Shown here one piece after another: positions 45,945-56,129 of a DNA stretch of 64,000 nucleotides. Position 1 is the first letter of the stretch; each line of letters opens with the position of its first letter. The position numbers and the translations under genes were made by a program. Location of the stretch: contig OY759767.1 of NCBI GenBank assembly GCA_963662705.2, positions 4,836,001 through 4,900,000 on the forward strand, given 5' to 3'. This DNA comes from JAPPHA01 sp963662705. Lineage in GTDB: Bacteria; Pseudomonadota; Alphaproteobacteria; Rhodobacterales; Rhodobacteraceae. Below the pieces are notes generated by a model that saw only the letters and a program-made list of their open reading frames with translations, had not been told where the DNA came from and did not search any database.

Positions 45945-46951
45945 TGACCGCCAACATAAACGCATTTGGTCATTTCCTGCGCCGCCCGGAAGCCGCATCG
46001 ATTATCAGCCTTCTGGCAGTGATCGCCTTTTACGTGATTTTCGGCGGCGTAAACCTGGGCAAGCTTTTTGGCGCAGCCAGCTGGTTGAACTTTGCGGCCA
46101 ATCTCGGCATCGTTGCAATCCCGGTCGGACTCCTGATGATCTCGGGCGAACTGGACATCTCCATTGGTGCGATGATCCCGGCAGGATCGATGACCACCGC
46201 GATTCTCTCCGGTTACTACGAATTTCCGATCGCAGTCGGAATGCTGGGCGCGCTCGGAGTCGGCGTATTGGTCGGCTGCGTCAACGGCCTGCTGACCGTA
46301 CGGACAACGGTTCCATCGCTCATCATCACACTCGGCACACTCGTTGCGATGCAGGGCATTATCCTGAGCGCGTCGGTTCTACTGACAGGCAACGCAAGTG
46401 TACCGTTGAACGCGCCGGCCTGGGCCAAGTTCGTCTTTGGACAGTTGATCGGAGGTAGCCATCAGATCATCATCGTCTGGTGGGTCATCCTGGCAGCCAT
46501 CTTTGCATTCGTCGTCCACCGGACCCGTTACGGAAACTGGGTTTTCGCCATGGGGGGCGACCGGAACAGCGCACGCAATCTGGGCGTTCCGACAACCAAA
46601 GTCACGATCATCCTGTTCGTTCTGTCAGCGACCGCCGCGGCCTTCGTTGGCATGTGCCAGGCCATCCTGTTCAATTCGGCGCAGGTTTCGGGCGGCATGA
46701 ACTTCATCTTCAACGCAATTGTCAGCGTCGTCGTCGGCGGGGTGCTTCTGACCGGAGGTTTTGGGTCCGTAGCCGGTATCTTCTTCGGCACGCTGACATT
46801 CGCAATCGTGAACCAGGGCATCTATTTCACGCAGATTGACCGCAACTGGTCGAACCTCATCATCGGCGTGATACTTCTGGTCGCAGTCGGCATGAACGAA
46901 ACGTTCCGGGCAAAGGCGCTAAGTTACGTGCCGAAAAAAAAGAAAGCCTGA
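45944..46951 (+). CDS. ABC transporter permease (RbsC class), second of a pair
   Basis: Paralogue of the preceding permease, 335 residues, with the same landmarks: VGLLMISGELDISIGAM, TTVPSLIITLGTLV, GDRNSARNLGVPTTKV and VVVGGVLLTGGFGSVAG. The N-terminal 30 residues and the loop around 140-160 differ most. Start ATG at 45944 (a TTG one codon before is possible). Two different permeases imply a heterodimeric channel rather than the RbsC homodimer. Confidence 0.92.
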   Translation: MTANINAFGHFLRRPEAASIISLLAVIAFYVIFGGVNLGKLFGAASWLNFAANLGIVAIPVGLLMISGELDISIGAMIPAGSMTTAILSGYYEFPIAVGMLGALGVGVLVGCVNGLLTVRTTVPSLIITLGTLVAMQGIILSASVLLTGNASVPLNAPAWAKFVFGQLIGGSHQIIIVWWVILAAIFAFVVHRTRYGNWVFAMGGDRNSARNLGVPTTKVTIILFVLSATAAAFVGMCQAILFNSAQVSGGMNFIFNAIVSVVVGGVLLTGGFGSVAGIFFGTLTFAIVNQGIYFTQIDRNWSNLIIGVILLVAVGMNETFRAKALSYVPKKKKA

Positions 46952-46955
46952 TCCG

Positions 46956-47786
<831 letters not shown>

Positions 47787-47811
47787 CCCACGGTGCCGCA
47801 AGGGTAACGAC

Positions 47812-48816
47812 ATGACGACAAGACTGGCGGTCATCGGCGCGGGCGTCATGGGTTCGGACCACGCCCGGATTGTCGCGGAGGAATTACCGGGAACCACGCT
47901 GCAGGTGGTCTGCGACATTGACGCGAGGCGCGCACGTCACGTGGCTGAAACACTGGGCGCGGCACATGCCGCCACTGTCCCGGAAATGACAATCACCCGC
48001 AACGATGTCGATGCAGTAATCGTTGCCAGCCCTGACTTCACCCACGCATCACTCTGCAAGGCTTGCATTGCAGCCGGCAAGAGAGTTCTCTGCGAAAAGC
48101 CATTGTCGCAATCCTCGACCGAATGCCTCGAGGTCATGGAGGCCGAACAGGCCACGGGCAACAAATTCGTGCAGCTTGGCTTCATGCGCCGTTATGACCG
48201 GTCCTACGTCGAAATGAAACGGGCAGTCACCGACGGCACGCTCGGCCGCGCGCTCATGATGCACAACTTCCATCGCAACGTGAAAACGCCTGCCTCCGAT
48301 TTCACTGGCGCCATGGCGATCACCAACTCAGCCCCGCACGAGTTCGACGCAGGGCGCTACGTTCTTGGCTCCGAATACCGGGCGATCTCGGCCTACCAGC
48401 CGAAACGCACGGATGCGCTCGTCGCGCCCGTCATGATGGTGCTCGAGACCACGGACGACCAGCTCGTGAACATCGAGGTCAATAACAACGCGGCCTACGG
48501 TTATGACGTCCGCGCCGAACTTGTCGGCGAGAAGGGCGCGGTTTCGATGAATAACGTTGCCTGCGTCCGCAGCGACATGGAGTTGGCCAGCAGTACCGCC
48601 TACGAAGTGGACTGGCGCGGGCGTTTCGCGGAAGCCTATCGTCGGCAGAATTGCGAATTCTTGCGATTCGTCGAAACCGGCTTGTTCCCGGCCACGGCCG
48701 CGAGCAGCTGGGATGGTTACTGCGTTGCCAAGGTGGCCGAAGCAGGTGTGGCCGCTCTCGATGAAAAACGCCGGATTGCGGTCGATTTGATCGATCGTCC
48801 GGCGATTTATGAATGA
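47812..48816 (+). CDS. Gfo/Idh/MocA-family oxidoreductase
   Basis: NAD(P)-dependent dehydrogenase of 334 residues. Rossmann motif VIGAGVMGSDHARIV, the catalytic Lys in CEKPLSQS (EKP motif), RRYDRSYVEMKRAV and NSAPHEFDAGRYVLGSEY (with the catalytic His/Asp) in the C-terminal alpha/beta domain. The group includes myo-inositol 2-dehydrogenases and MocA. ATG at 47812 with AAGGG upstream. Expected role: oxidise a ring hydroxyl of the imported cyclitol (inference). Confidence 0.92.
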   Translation: MTTRLAVIGAGVMGSDHARIVAEELPGTTLQVVCDIDARRARHVAETLGAAHAATVPEMTITRNDVDAVIVASPDFTHASLCKACIAAGKRVLCEKPLSQSSTECLEVMEAEQATGNKFVQLGFMRRYDRSYVEMKRAVTDGTLGRALMMHNFHRNVKTPASDFTGAMAITNSAPHEFDAGRYVLGSEYRAISAYQPKRTDALVAPVMMVLETTDDQLVNIEVNNNAAYGYDVRAELVGEKGAVSMNNVACVRSDMELASSTAYEVDWRGRFAEAYRRQNCEFLRFVETGLFPATAASSWDGYCVAKVAEAGVAALDEKRRIAVDLIDRPAIYE

Positions 48817-48897
48817 ACGAGGTCAGGTGCCCCGCATGTTTGTGCCCATGGCTCTTGTCGTTTTTCTCATTTCGGCCGCATGGCGAGGGCGCGGCAC

Positions 48898-49857
48898 ATG
48901 AAACTTGGATTTGTTTCCGACAGCCTGAGCGGCATGTCCTTTGAAGACATGCTCGACAATGCCGTTCGCATGGGCGTCTCGGGCATCGAGGTCAATACCT
49001 GCGGTTGGTCCACCGCACCGCATTTCGACCTCAAGGGGATGCTCGGCAATGCTGCGGCCCAGGAATCGTATCGGGAGGCGTTCGAGGCCCGGGGCCTCGA
49101 GATCATTTGCCTCAATGCCAACGGCAACCCGCTGCATCCGACCGACCTCTCCCAGGGGGAAGGTCTGAAGGATACCATTCGCGTGGCGGGCGAGATGGGA
49201 ATATCCACTGTCTGCACCATGTCCGGCCTTCCGGCGGGCAATGCGACCGACACGATGCCGAACTGGATCGTCTCCTCCTGGCCGCCGGAGACGCAGGAGA
49301 TCCTGCGCTTCCAGTGGGAAGAAAAGCTAATCCCCTTCTGGGAAGAGATCACGACGTACGCCCGCGAAAACGGCATCGAAAGGATCGCGCTGGAGCTCAA
49401 CGGCAACCAGTGTGTCTACAACGTGCCTTCTCTGCTGAAACTCCGCGAGGCGATAGGTCCCGTCATAGGCGCCAACCTCGATCCCAGCCATCTTTTTTGG
49501 ATGGGTGCAGACCCGCTGATCGCCGCCGAGGCCATTGGAAGCGCGATATACCATGTTCACGCAAAGGACACGTTGTTGAACGCACCGGTGCAGGCGACAT
49601 CAAGCCTCCTGGAGAACGGTGATCTCATGGACATTCCCTCCCGGTCGTGGAGCTATGTCACGCTCGGGATTGGCCATGACGAACAATGGTGGCGACAGTT
49701 TTGCTATCGCCTCAGGATGTGCGGTTACGACGGCTGGCTTTCGATCGAGCACGAAGATGTGCTTCTGAACTCCCTTGAAGGCCTCGAAAAGTCAGTGACG
49801 CTTCTCAAGAGCGTCATGCCGGTTGCCCCGTTCGACTTCAAACCACAAGACATCTGA
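48898..49857 (+). CDS. Sugar phosphate isomerase/epimerase-type TIM barrel (IolE/MocC class)
   Basis: Protein of 319 residues of the AP-endonuclease-2 fold. MKLGFVSDSL begins the barrel; metal ligands are likely Glu in ALELNG, Asp and His in NLDPSHLFWMG, His in IYHVHAKD and Glu in LSIEHED. Members act on keto-inositols or keto-sugars (isomerase, epimerase, dehydratase). ATG at 48898 starts the first strand exactly; the stretch to 48816 is untranslated. It would take the MocA/IolG product as substrate. Confidence 0.9.
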   Translation: MKLGFVSDSLSGMSFEDMLDNAVRMGVSGIEVNTCGWSTAPHFDLKGMLGNAAAQESYREAFEARGLEIICLNANGNPLHPTDLSQGEGLKDTIRVAGEMGISTVCTMSGLPAGNATDTMPNWIVSSWPPETQEILRFQWEEKLIPFWEEITTYARENGIERIALELNGNQCVYNVPSLLKLREAIGPVIGANLDPSHLFWMGADPLIAAEAIGSAIYHVHAKDTLLNAPVQATSSLLENGDLMDIPSRSWSYVTLGIGHDEQWWRQFCYRLRMCGYDGWLSIEHEDVLLNSLEGLEKSVTLLKSVMPVAPFDFKPQDI

Positions 49858-49867
49858 GGAATCTCTC

Positions 49868-50179
49868 ATGGCTGAATGGATCGACGCCTGTGCTGCCGGT
49901 GACATCGATGCCGAAGACGTGATCCGCTTCGACCATGGCGGACGGACTTTCATCATCGTGCGCGATCACGAGGACAATTACTATTGTACGGACGGGCTCT
50001 GCACTCACGAGGACGTACACCTGTCCGACGGCCTGGTAATCGAAAACACCATCGAATGCCCGAAGCACGCCTCAATCTACGATGTCCAGACCGGCGAGGT
50101 GGAAGCCCCACCCGCGTGCGAAAACCTTCAAACTTATCCGACCAGGGTTGAAGGCGGTCGTGTGCTGATCGAGCTGTAG
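49868..50179 (+). CDS. Rieske-type [2Fe-2S] ferredoxin (MocE class)
   Basis: Small soluble protein of 103 residues. The cluster ligands are Cys and His in LCTHEDVHLSDG and Cys and His in IECPKHASIYDV, that is CxH and CPxH as in Rieske ferredoxins; PACENLQTYPTRVEGG follows as usual. It should carry electrons to an oxygenase, most likely the His-box hydroxylase at the start of the operon. No ferredoxin reductase (MocF) gene is seen nearby. Starts 10 bp after the TIM-barrel gene. Confidence 0.92.
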   Translation: MAEWIDACAAGDIDAEDVIRFDHGGRTFIIVRDHEDNYYCTDGLCTHEDVHLSDGLVIENTIECPKHASIYDVQTGEVEAPPACENLQTYPTRVEGGRVLIEL

Positions 50180-50425
50180 ACCAAGACGGAGCCCTCCGAC
50201 CGACCGCCTGCACCAAGAATCCGTGGCTGGACAATCCTTATGGCCGGTGTGTGAGCATGTTGACCAAGTGGTGATTTGGCGCGGGTTTCTGGAAACTGCC
50301 CCGTCATGACATTGGTGCGTTCGCGTAGGATGATCCGATGTTCACGACCATCAACGACAATCTCGAATGCCGCTCGCGTTCGATGCCTTCGCACTGAATT
50401 CAAGACCTGATCCAAGGAGGAACTG

Positions 50426-51250
50426 ATGGGCATGTACCATAACCGACCCCATGTTGAAGACATCCGCAACATGAAGAAATGTGGCGAGAAGATCTCGATG
50501 CTCTACGTAACCACCCTGGATGAGGCCGCGGCGGCTGATGTCGCAGGTATCCATATGCTGTCCATCGAGGGACGATTTTTCAGCCCCGAGATGCGAGAAG
50601 CAGCAGGCAGCTGCTTTGTCCAGGTCGGGCTGCCGTATGGCGGTTGGGGCCAGTTCGAAGGGCGCCACCTCGCCACCGCCGAAGATTACCTACGTGCGGC
50701 TTACCATTTCACCGCAATGGGCGGCGACTGCTTCTACTGCGCAGCGTCCTACGACATCCAGAAGGTGCTGTGCGGCAACCACGTGCCGATCGTGGCCCAT
50801 GTCGGCCTCATCCCCAGCTACATCACCTGGACCGGTTGGCGCGCCGTGGGCAAGACGGTCGATGAGGCGGTTAAGCTTTGGGAACACGTTCGGCGACTGG
50901 AGGCCATCGGCTGTTTCGGTGCCGAGCTCGAGGTCGTGCCAGACCGGATCGGAGAGTGGATTTCGAAAAACACCTCTGTGATCATGCTCGGCATGGGCGC
51001 GGGACCCGGGGCGGATGCTCAATACCTCTTTGCCGAAGACGTTCTTGGTCACGGTGTCAATCACAAGCCGCGCCACGGCAAGGTCTACCGAAACTTCAAG
51101 GCCGAATTCGAGCGGCTCCAAAGCGAACGCATCGCCGCCTTCAAAGAGTTCATTGACGATGTAGACTCAGGGTTCTATCCCGCGCTCGAACACGTCGTGC
51201 AGATCAAAGACGACGAATTCGATCTGTTCCTGAAGCAAGTGGGTAGATGA
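50426..51250 (+). CDS. PanB-fold (ketopantoate hydroxymethyltransferase-like) protein
   Basis: Protein of 274 residues in the TIM-barrel family of PanB. Matching blocks are IVAHVGLIPSYITWTGWRAVG, AIGCFGAELEVVPDRI (Glu equal to E. coli Glu181) and MLGMGAGPGADAQYLFAEDVLG, with KVYRNF near the end. However, the catalytic loops differ: the VGDSLG metal site reads SIEGRFF and the VKLEGG site reads YCAASYD, so the standard Mg2+ and substrate residues are missing. It is probably not a pantothenate enzyme. Ribosome site AAGGAGG is strong; 246 bp separate it from the Rieske gene. Confidence 0.8.
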   Translation: MGMYHNRPHVEDIRNMKKCGEKISMLYVTTLDEAAAADVAGIHMLSIEGRFFSPEMREAAGSCFVQVGLPYGGWGQFEGRHLATAEDYLRAAYHFTAMGGDCFYCAASYDIQKVLCGNHVPIVAHVGLIPSYITWTGWRAVGKTVDEAVKLWEHVRRLEAIGCFGAELEVVPDRIGEWISKNTSVIMLGMGAGPGADAQYLFAEDVLGHGVNHKPRHGKVYRNFKAEFERLQSERIAAFKEFIDDVDSGFYPALEHVVQIKDDEFDLFLKQVGR

Positions 51251-51617
51251 CCGGATCTCCCGGATGTCTTTGAATCGTGTTCGACAATCCGGTCGAACGA
51301 CCGGGGCACAGAGCCGGCATGGGCGATACCGGTGTGCGGATCACTTTCCGGAGGTCCCCACCTTACCCGGATTCCGGTCCTCTTGATCCGGTCGGGTGTC
51401 GTCCCTTTTGCCGTAGAGCTTGTCAGCCTTCGTTTTGCGTGGCCGGCAAGAGCGAGAGGTACAGCGAAACGGCATCTGACCAGTTAGCAGCCCGATTAGT
51501 CATCGCGAGAAGGATCAAATCGGATCGCCGGCCGCAACAGGGTCCCTTGCAGTTGTTTCCGGGCTTGCCTATCGCCCAATCTTCACCGACATTTGTCAAC
51601 GAAGCTGGAGATTGCAG
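51251..51617. other. Gap between the PanB-like gene and mcl1
   Basis: About 370 bp. Open frames are short and unlike any family. Presumably carries the promoter for the lyase gene. No RNA gene or repeat recognised. Confidence 0.4.
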
Positions 51618-52592
51618 ATGAGTTTCATGGTCCAACCGGCCGCACCTGCGCGGCTCAATCGCTGTCAGCTGTTCGGCCCCGGTTCGAGACCGGAGCTGTT
51701 CGAAAAGATGGCCCGATCCGATGCGGATGTCGTCAACATCGATCTCGAGGACAGCGTCGCGCCCGCCGACAAACCCTCCGCGCGAACACTCGCCATCGAT
51801 GCGATCGGCTCGATCGATTGGGGTTCGAAAACGCTCAGCGTTCGAATCAATGGCCTCGATTCACCTTTCTGGTACCGTGATGTCGTCGATGTCCTCGAAA
51901 AAACCGGCGACAGGCTGGATCTCCTCATGATACCGAAAGCCGGGACCGCCTCGGACATCTATGCCGTGGACGCCCTCGTGTCCTCGATCGAGACGGCAAC
52001 CTCCCGAAGGCGGAAAATCGGGTTTGAAGCCATCATCGAGACGGCCGCGGGCCTGATGAATGTTAACGAAATTGCGGCTGCCAGCCCGAGGCTGCAGGCG
52101 ATCAGCCTGGGGGCGGCGGATTTCGCGGCTTCGATGGGGATGCAAACCACCGGGATCGGTGGGACGCAATCCAACTATTACATGATTTCGAATTCCGGGG
52201 ACGATTCGCCGCGCACGTTTCACTGGCCCGATCCCTGGCACGCCGCGACAGTCGCGGTTGTCGGGGCATGTCGCACGCACGGCCTGTTGCCCGTGGACGG
52301 TCCATTCGGAGATTTTTCCGACCCGGACGGGTTTGTGGCCCAGGCAAAAAGGGTGGCAACCCTTGGAATGGTCGGCAAATGGGCCATTCATCCATCGCAG
52401 ATCAAACTGGCGAATTCGGTCTTCACGCCTTCGGAAGAGTCCGTCGCCGAAGCGCGGGAAATCCTTGAGGTCATGGCCCAGGCCGAACGTGAAGGCCAGG
52501 GAGCTGCGACCTACAAGGGAAAGCTTGTGGACATCGCCTCGATCAAACAGGCCCAGGTCATCGTGCGCCAGGCCGAAATGATCGGTTTCTGA
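51618..52592 (+). CDS. mcl1: L-malyl-CoA/beta-methylmalyl-CoA lyase
   Basis: CoA-ester lyase of 324 residues, HpcH/HpaI aldolase fold. It matches Rhodobacter Mcl1 closely along its length: NRCQLFGPGSRPELFEKM, VNIDLEDSVAPADK, LSVRINGLDSPFWYRDVVD, IETAAGLMNVNEIA, LGAADFAASMGMQTTGIGG, DGPFGDFSDPDGF and GMVGKWAIHPSQI. It cleaves malyl-CoA to acetyl-CoA and glyoxylate and also makes beta-methylmalyl-CoA, in the ethylmalonyl-CoA or serine-cycle type pathways. ATG at 51618 follows GGAG. Confidence 0.92.
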   Translation: MSFMVQPAAPARLNRCQLFGPGSRPELFEKMARSDADVVNIDLEDSVAPADKPSARTLAIDAIGSIDWGSKTLSVRINGLDSPFWYRDVVDVLEKTGDRLDLLMIPKAGTASDIYAVDALVSSIETATSRRRKIGFEAIIETAAGLMNVNEIAAASPRLQAISLGAADFAASMGMQTTGIGGTQSNYYMISNSGDDSPRTFHWPDPWHAATVAVVGACRTHGLLPVDGPFGDFSDPDGFVAQAKRVATLGMVGKWAIHPSQIKLANSVFTPSEESVAEAREILEVMAQAEREGQGAATYKGKLVDIASIKQAQVIVRQAEMIGF

Positions 52593-52841
52593 AATGGCTT
52601 CCGGTGACCAGATCAGTGTTGAAGCCGAGGGCCCGGCCGGAAACCCGTCCCGAAAAGGCCCGGCTCTTGACGGAAGCCGGATGACCGGCCCAGACCGGGC
52701 GTATCGAGGCAAGGGCGCGGAACGATTCGCATCATGATCAGGTTGAGGACATCATGCACCGCTCAGGGAACGCCACACCGGCGCAGGTCGTTCGTTCCGT
52801 CACTCGGCTCGGGATCGATCCTGAGCGTTTGTTGATTGATC

Positions 52842-53792
52842 ATGCAGCACTATCTCGAATTCGAAAAGCCGATAGCCGAGATCGAGGCAAAGGCTTCCGA
52901 GCTTCAATCCATGACCCGCGAGACTTCAGACCTCGACCTGTCGGGAGAGGTGGAAAAGCTCAACAAGCGCGCGGGAAAGTTACTGAAAGAAACCTACGCA
53001 TCACTCGATCCCTGGCAAAAATGCCAGGTTGCCCGGCACCCGGAACGCCCCCATTGCCTCGAATACGTCAGCAATCTGTTCAACGAGTTCACGTCGCTTG
53101 CCGGCGATCGCAAATTCGCCGATGATCGCGCGATGATTGGCGGACTTGCACGGTTCGAAGACGAGCCGGTTGTCGTCATCGGTCACGAAAAGGGCCACGA
53201 TACCCATACACGTCTTGAACACAATTTCGGCATGGCGAGGCCGGAGGGCTACCGCAAGGCAACCCGCCTGATGCAACTTGCGGATGCCTTTTCGATCCCG
53301 GTCATCACGCTTGTGGATACGCCGGGCGCTTATCCGGGAAAGGGCGCGGAAGAACGGGGCCAGTCCGAAGCCATCGCCCGTTGCACCGAGACGTGCCTTC
53401 GGGTCAATGTCCCGATCCTGTCGGTAATCATCGGCGAGGGTGGATCCGGAGGCGCAGTGGCAATTGCGACCGCGGACCGGATCGCGATGCTCGAACATTC
53501 GATCTACTCCGTCATTTCCCCCGAAGGATGCGCGTCCATCCTCTGGAAAGATGCGGACAAGATGCGGGAAGCTGCCGCCGCATTGAAACTCACTGCCCAG
53601 GATCTCGGAAAATTGGGAATCATTGACAAGGTTATTCCGGAACCTCTGGGTGGTGCCCAGCGCGGGAAAAAAGAGACGATCGAAAGCGTCGGTGCCTGGT
53701 TGTCCAGTACGCTACGGCAACTGAAATCAAAGAAACCTCAAACTCTGCTCAAGGCAAGGCGCGAGAAGTTTCTCAAGATCGGGTCAGTCTGA
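52842..53792 (+). CDS. accA: Acetyl-CoA carboxylase carboxyltransferase subunit alpha
   Basis: Alpha subunit of the carboxyltransferase of fatty-acid synthesis, 316 residues. MQHYLEFEKPIAEIEAKA starts as in the family; the domain holds HEKGHDTHTRLEHNFGMA, RLMQLADAFSIPVITLVDTPGAYPG (in parts ITLVDTPGAYPG), EGGSGGAVAIA and SVISPEGCASILWKDA. ATG at 52842 is used; TTG 52836 is in frame. It is alone here, accD being elsewhere. Confidence 0.96.
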   Translation: MQHYLEFEKPIAEIEAKASELQSMTRETSDLDLSGEVEKLNKRAGKLLKETYASLDPWQKCQVARHPERPHCLEYVSNLFNEFTSLAGDRKFADDRAMIGGLARFEDEPVVVIGHEKGHDTHTRLEHNFGMARPEGYRKATRLMQLADAFSIPVITLVDTPGAYPGKGAEERGQSEAIARCTETCLRVNVPILSVIIGEGGSGGAVAIATADRIAMLEHSIYSVISPEGCASILWKDADKMREAAAALKLTAQDLGKLGIIDKVIPEPLGGAQRGKKETIESVGAWLSSTLRQLKSKKPQTLLKARREKFLKIGSV

Positions 53793-54188
53793 GAACGGCC
53801 ACATACGATCATCGTCGTATTCCGGCATCGCTGCTCCGACCGCGGTTTACCCATGAACTTGAACGCAGGAACGCACAGGAACGCGCAAGAATCCTCGCCT
53901 GTGGTTTCCAGTTCCCTCCAAGCAAAGCACCGGAACCGCCAATTGCACCCCCGGAAACCCGGGCCCTCAACCACACACATACCATCAAAAGACGTGATCA
54001 ACGGTCCATTGGTTTCGTGAACCTTCAATAATGCATCCAAGTTTCTTGTTGAATGGCTTAGCTTTATCAATTGGTTACCCATGTTTGACATACGCGAAAT
54101 AAGTTGATTGTTTTTCAGTGGCTTGTGCCGACTGAAACGGCGGTTATGGCACTACAATCCCGTGCCCGGACATGATGTCACCGACCTG
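53793..54188. other. Gap after accA
   Basis: About 400 bp leading into the mobile-element region. The last 150 bp (54,000-54,130) are distinctly AT-richer. No gene or repeat is recognised; an IS end may lie here but I could not identify its inverted repeat. Confidence 0.35.
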
Positions 54189-54607
54189 TCATGCAACCAT
54201 CCTCCGCGTCTTCCCCGGTTCGGGGTCAAGACCGAGTGCCCGGTAGATCTCCCGTTGCCGAGGCTCCGCCCGGGTCGCCTTGCGGATGTGAATGACCCGC
54301 CCGTCGGCACGACGGAAACAGGCGGTGACCCGGATCTGGCCCGAGAGAATGTCCCGCAGCGTTCTCCAGCTCGCCGTCTCGCCATGAGCCCGAAGACGGC
54401 TGCGAATGACCTGGACCAGCTGGTAGGCCAGGACGCTGATGAACAGGTGACCGTCGGACCGGACCTGCTTGCGGTGATACACGGGACGCAGACCCAGTTC
54501 CGACTTGAGCGAACGGAACACCGATTCCACATCCGTCAGCATGGAATAGGTCCGCCACAGGGTCTCCGTATCCCAGTCGAGCTGTCGAGGCCGTCGATCC
54601 ATCAACC
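54189..54607 (-). pseudogene. IS1634-family transposase, C-terminal fragment
   Basis: Only the last 130 or so residues remain: WDTETLWRTYSMLTDVES, FRSLKSELGLRPVYHRK with the catalytic Glu, GHLFISVLAYQLVQVIRS and RKATRAEPRQREIYRALGL. This is the C-terminus of IS1634/IS4-type DDE transposases. The frame continues 5' past 54607 but becomes non-homologous there, exactly where the peptide-binding protein fragment begins on the other strand, so the junction is a deletion or insertion break. Confidence 0.8.
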
Positions 54608-55678
54608 GTGAGGATCTCGCTGTCCGCACCCCATGCGGATTTCCCGATGCTGATAATGGATTATCGCATTCGGATGACTCCGGAAGGCTCGGGCGACACA
54701 ATCGGGCAGACGGGCATAGGGACCGGGCCGTTTATTCTGGAAACGCTTGATCCTGAAGGCACGACGGTCCTGAAGGCGAACCCCGACTATTGGGAGGGAC
54801 CACCGGGCATCGAGACCGTCGAGATCATCTCGATCCCAGATGCGCAGGCGCGCGTGCAAGCGTTGCTGAGCGGCCAAATCGACATGGTTCGCCATGTTAC
54901 CCAAAAAGAGACGGCGCTTTTCGAAAACAACCCGAAGTTCAAGCTGCAGCACGTGCCCTCGGGCAATTGGCGGGGGTCTATCGCCTTCCGAACCGACACG
55001 GAGCCTTTCACCGATGCCCGCGTCCGTAAGGCGCTGCGCATAGCAACCGATCGTCAGGCCATGATCGATATCGTTCTTGGCCCTGATGGCGGCGTCGTTA
55101 CCTGTGATCACCCGGTGTGGACGGGCGATCAATATCGCGCGAACATCGACTGCCCGCAGCAGATCGACGAGGCCAAGCGGCTGCTCGCCGAGGCCGGTTA
55201 TCCCGACGGCATCGAAATCGAAGTCCACACCAGCAATCTTTTACCCTTCTGGATCGATTTTGTGCAGGTCTACCAGGAACAGGTCGCTCAGGCCGGCATC
55301 AAGGTCAATCTGGTGAAGGCCCCGTCAGACGGCTATTGGACGGACGTTTGGATGCAGGTGCCAGCATCGACGACCAGCTGGGGCCAGAGACCCGCCGATC
55401 AGATCCTCAACGAAGCTTACCGCAGCGGCGCGGCCTGGAACGAGACCTACTGGAACCGTCCCGAATTCGATAAGAAGCTGGACAACGCACGCCAGGAGCT
55501 CGACCGCGAGAAACGCACGGCTCTGTTCCATGAGCTGCAGAGGATCCTTTACGAGGAGGGCGGATCGTTCATTCCCTTCCACGTCAATCAGATCGTTGTC
55601 ATGAGCGCGCGGGTTTCGGGCCTGGAGCCAGTAATCAGCGACGCCGTCCGCTACCACCTGGTGCACGTGAGCGAATAG
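54608..55678 (+). pseudogene. Peptide ABC binding protein lacking its N-terminus
   Basis: C-terminal two thirds (356 residues) of a family-5 solute-binding protein (DppA/OppA type). Clear blocks are TGPFILETLDPEGTTVLKAN, DARVRKALRIATDRQAMI, NIDCPQQIDEAKRLLAEAGY and ASTTSWGQRPADQILNE, ending normally in YHLVHVSE. There is no signal peptide and the first 150 or so residues, including the start of lobe 1, are absent. The fragment abuts the IS1634 remnant. Without export it cannot work. Confidence 0.82.
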
Positions 55679-55778
55679 AGCATTTTCCATCCTTGTGGAC
55701 CGGTTCCGGCCCGCTCCCCTCCCGATCAGCCAAGCCATTCTCGAAATGGGGGGCGTCGGGGCGGGCGGGCCGGTTCCG

Positions 55779-56129
55779 TTAGAATGGAACAGGCGAGGTC
55801 TCGATCTTGATCTCGACACCATCAAGACGGGCAAGAACGCGGGTGGCGACGACGACGACGCCCCTGATTTGTCGCGCCTTTGCGCCCTTGATGCCACGTT
55901 CGACAGAGTACACAATCCGATCCATCGCTTCGTTGATCTCGGCTAGGCTCTCTGCGCGCTCTTTGATTGGCAGGTACGTCAGGTCGATATCAACCGACAG
56001 GCGGGGCAAATCACGATAGAAGAGGCTGATCGCGGTACCGCCCTTGAGTGCGAATACCTCTTTGCTCGCGACACAGGGGAACAAACGCACCAATAGTGCG
56101 ACCTGGGCTTTGTAGGCCTCAAACGCCAT
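55779..56129 (-). pseudogene. AbiEii toxin, truncated
   Basis: N-terminal 116 residues of a type IV toxin nucleotidyltransferase (AbiEii/AbiGii). The active-site pattern is intact: ALKGGTAISLFYRDL then LSVDIDLTY (GGT and DID). The frame ends after VEIKIETSPV at a stop, where full-length members continue for roughly 150-200 residues with the catalytic helix region. Its ATG at 56129 overlaps the end of abiEi by 11 bp, the normal AbiE operon arrangement. Confidence 0.78.

Noticed and set aside
53826..54091. Minus-strand frame after accA.
   Set aside because: Low-complexity product that starts inside AT-rich sequence and runs into accA; no family resemblance.
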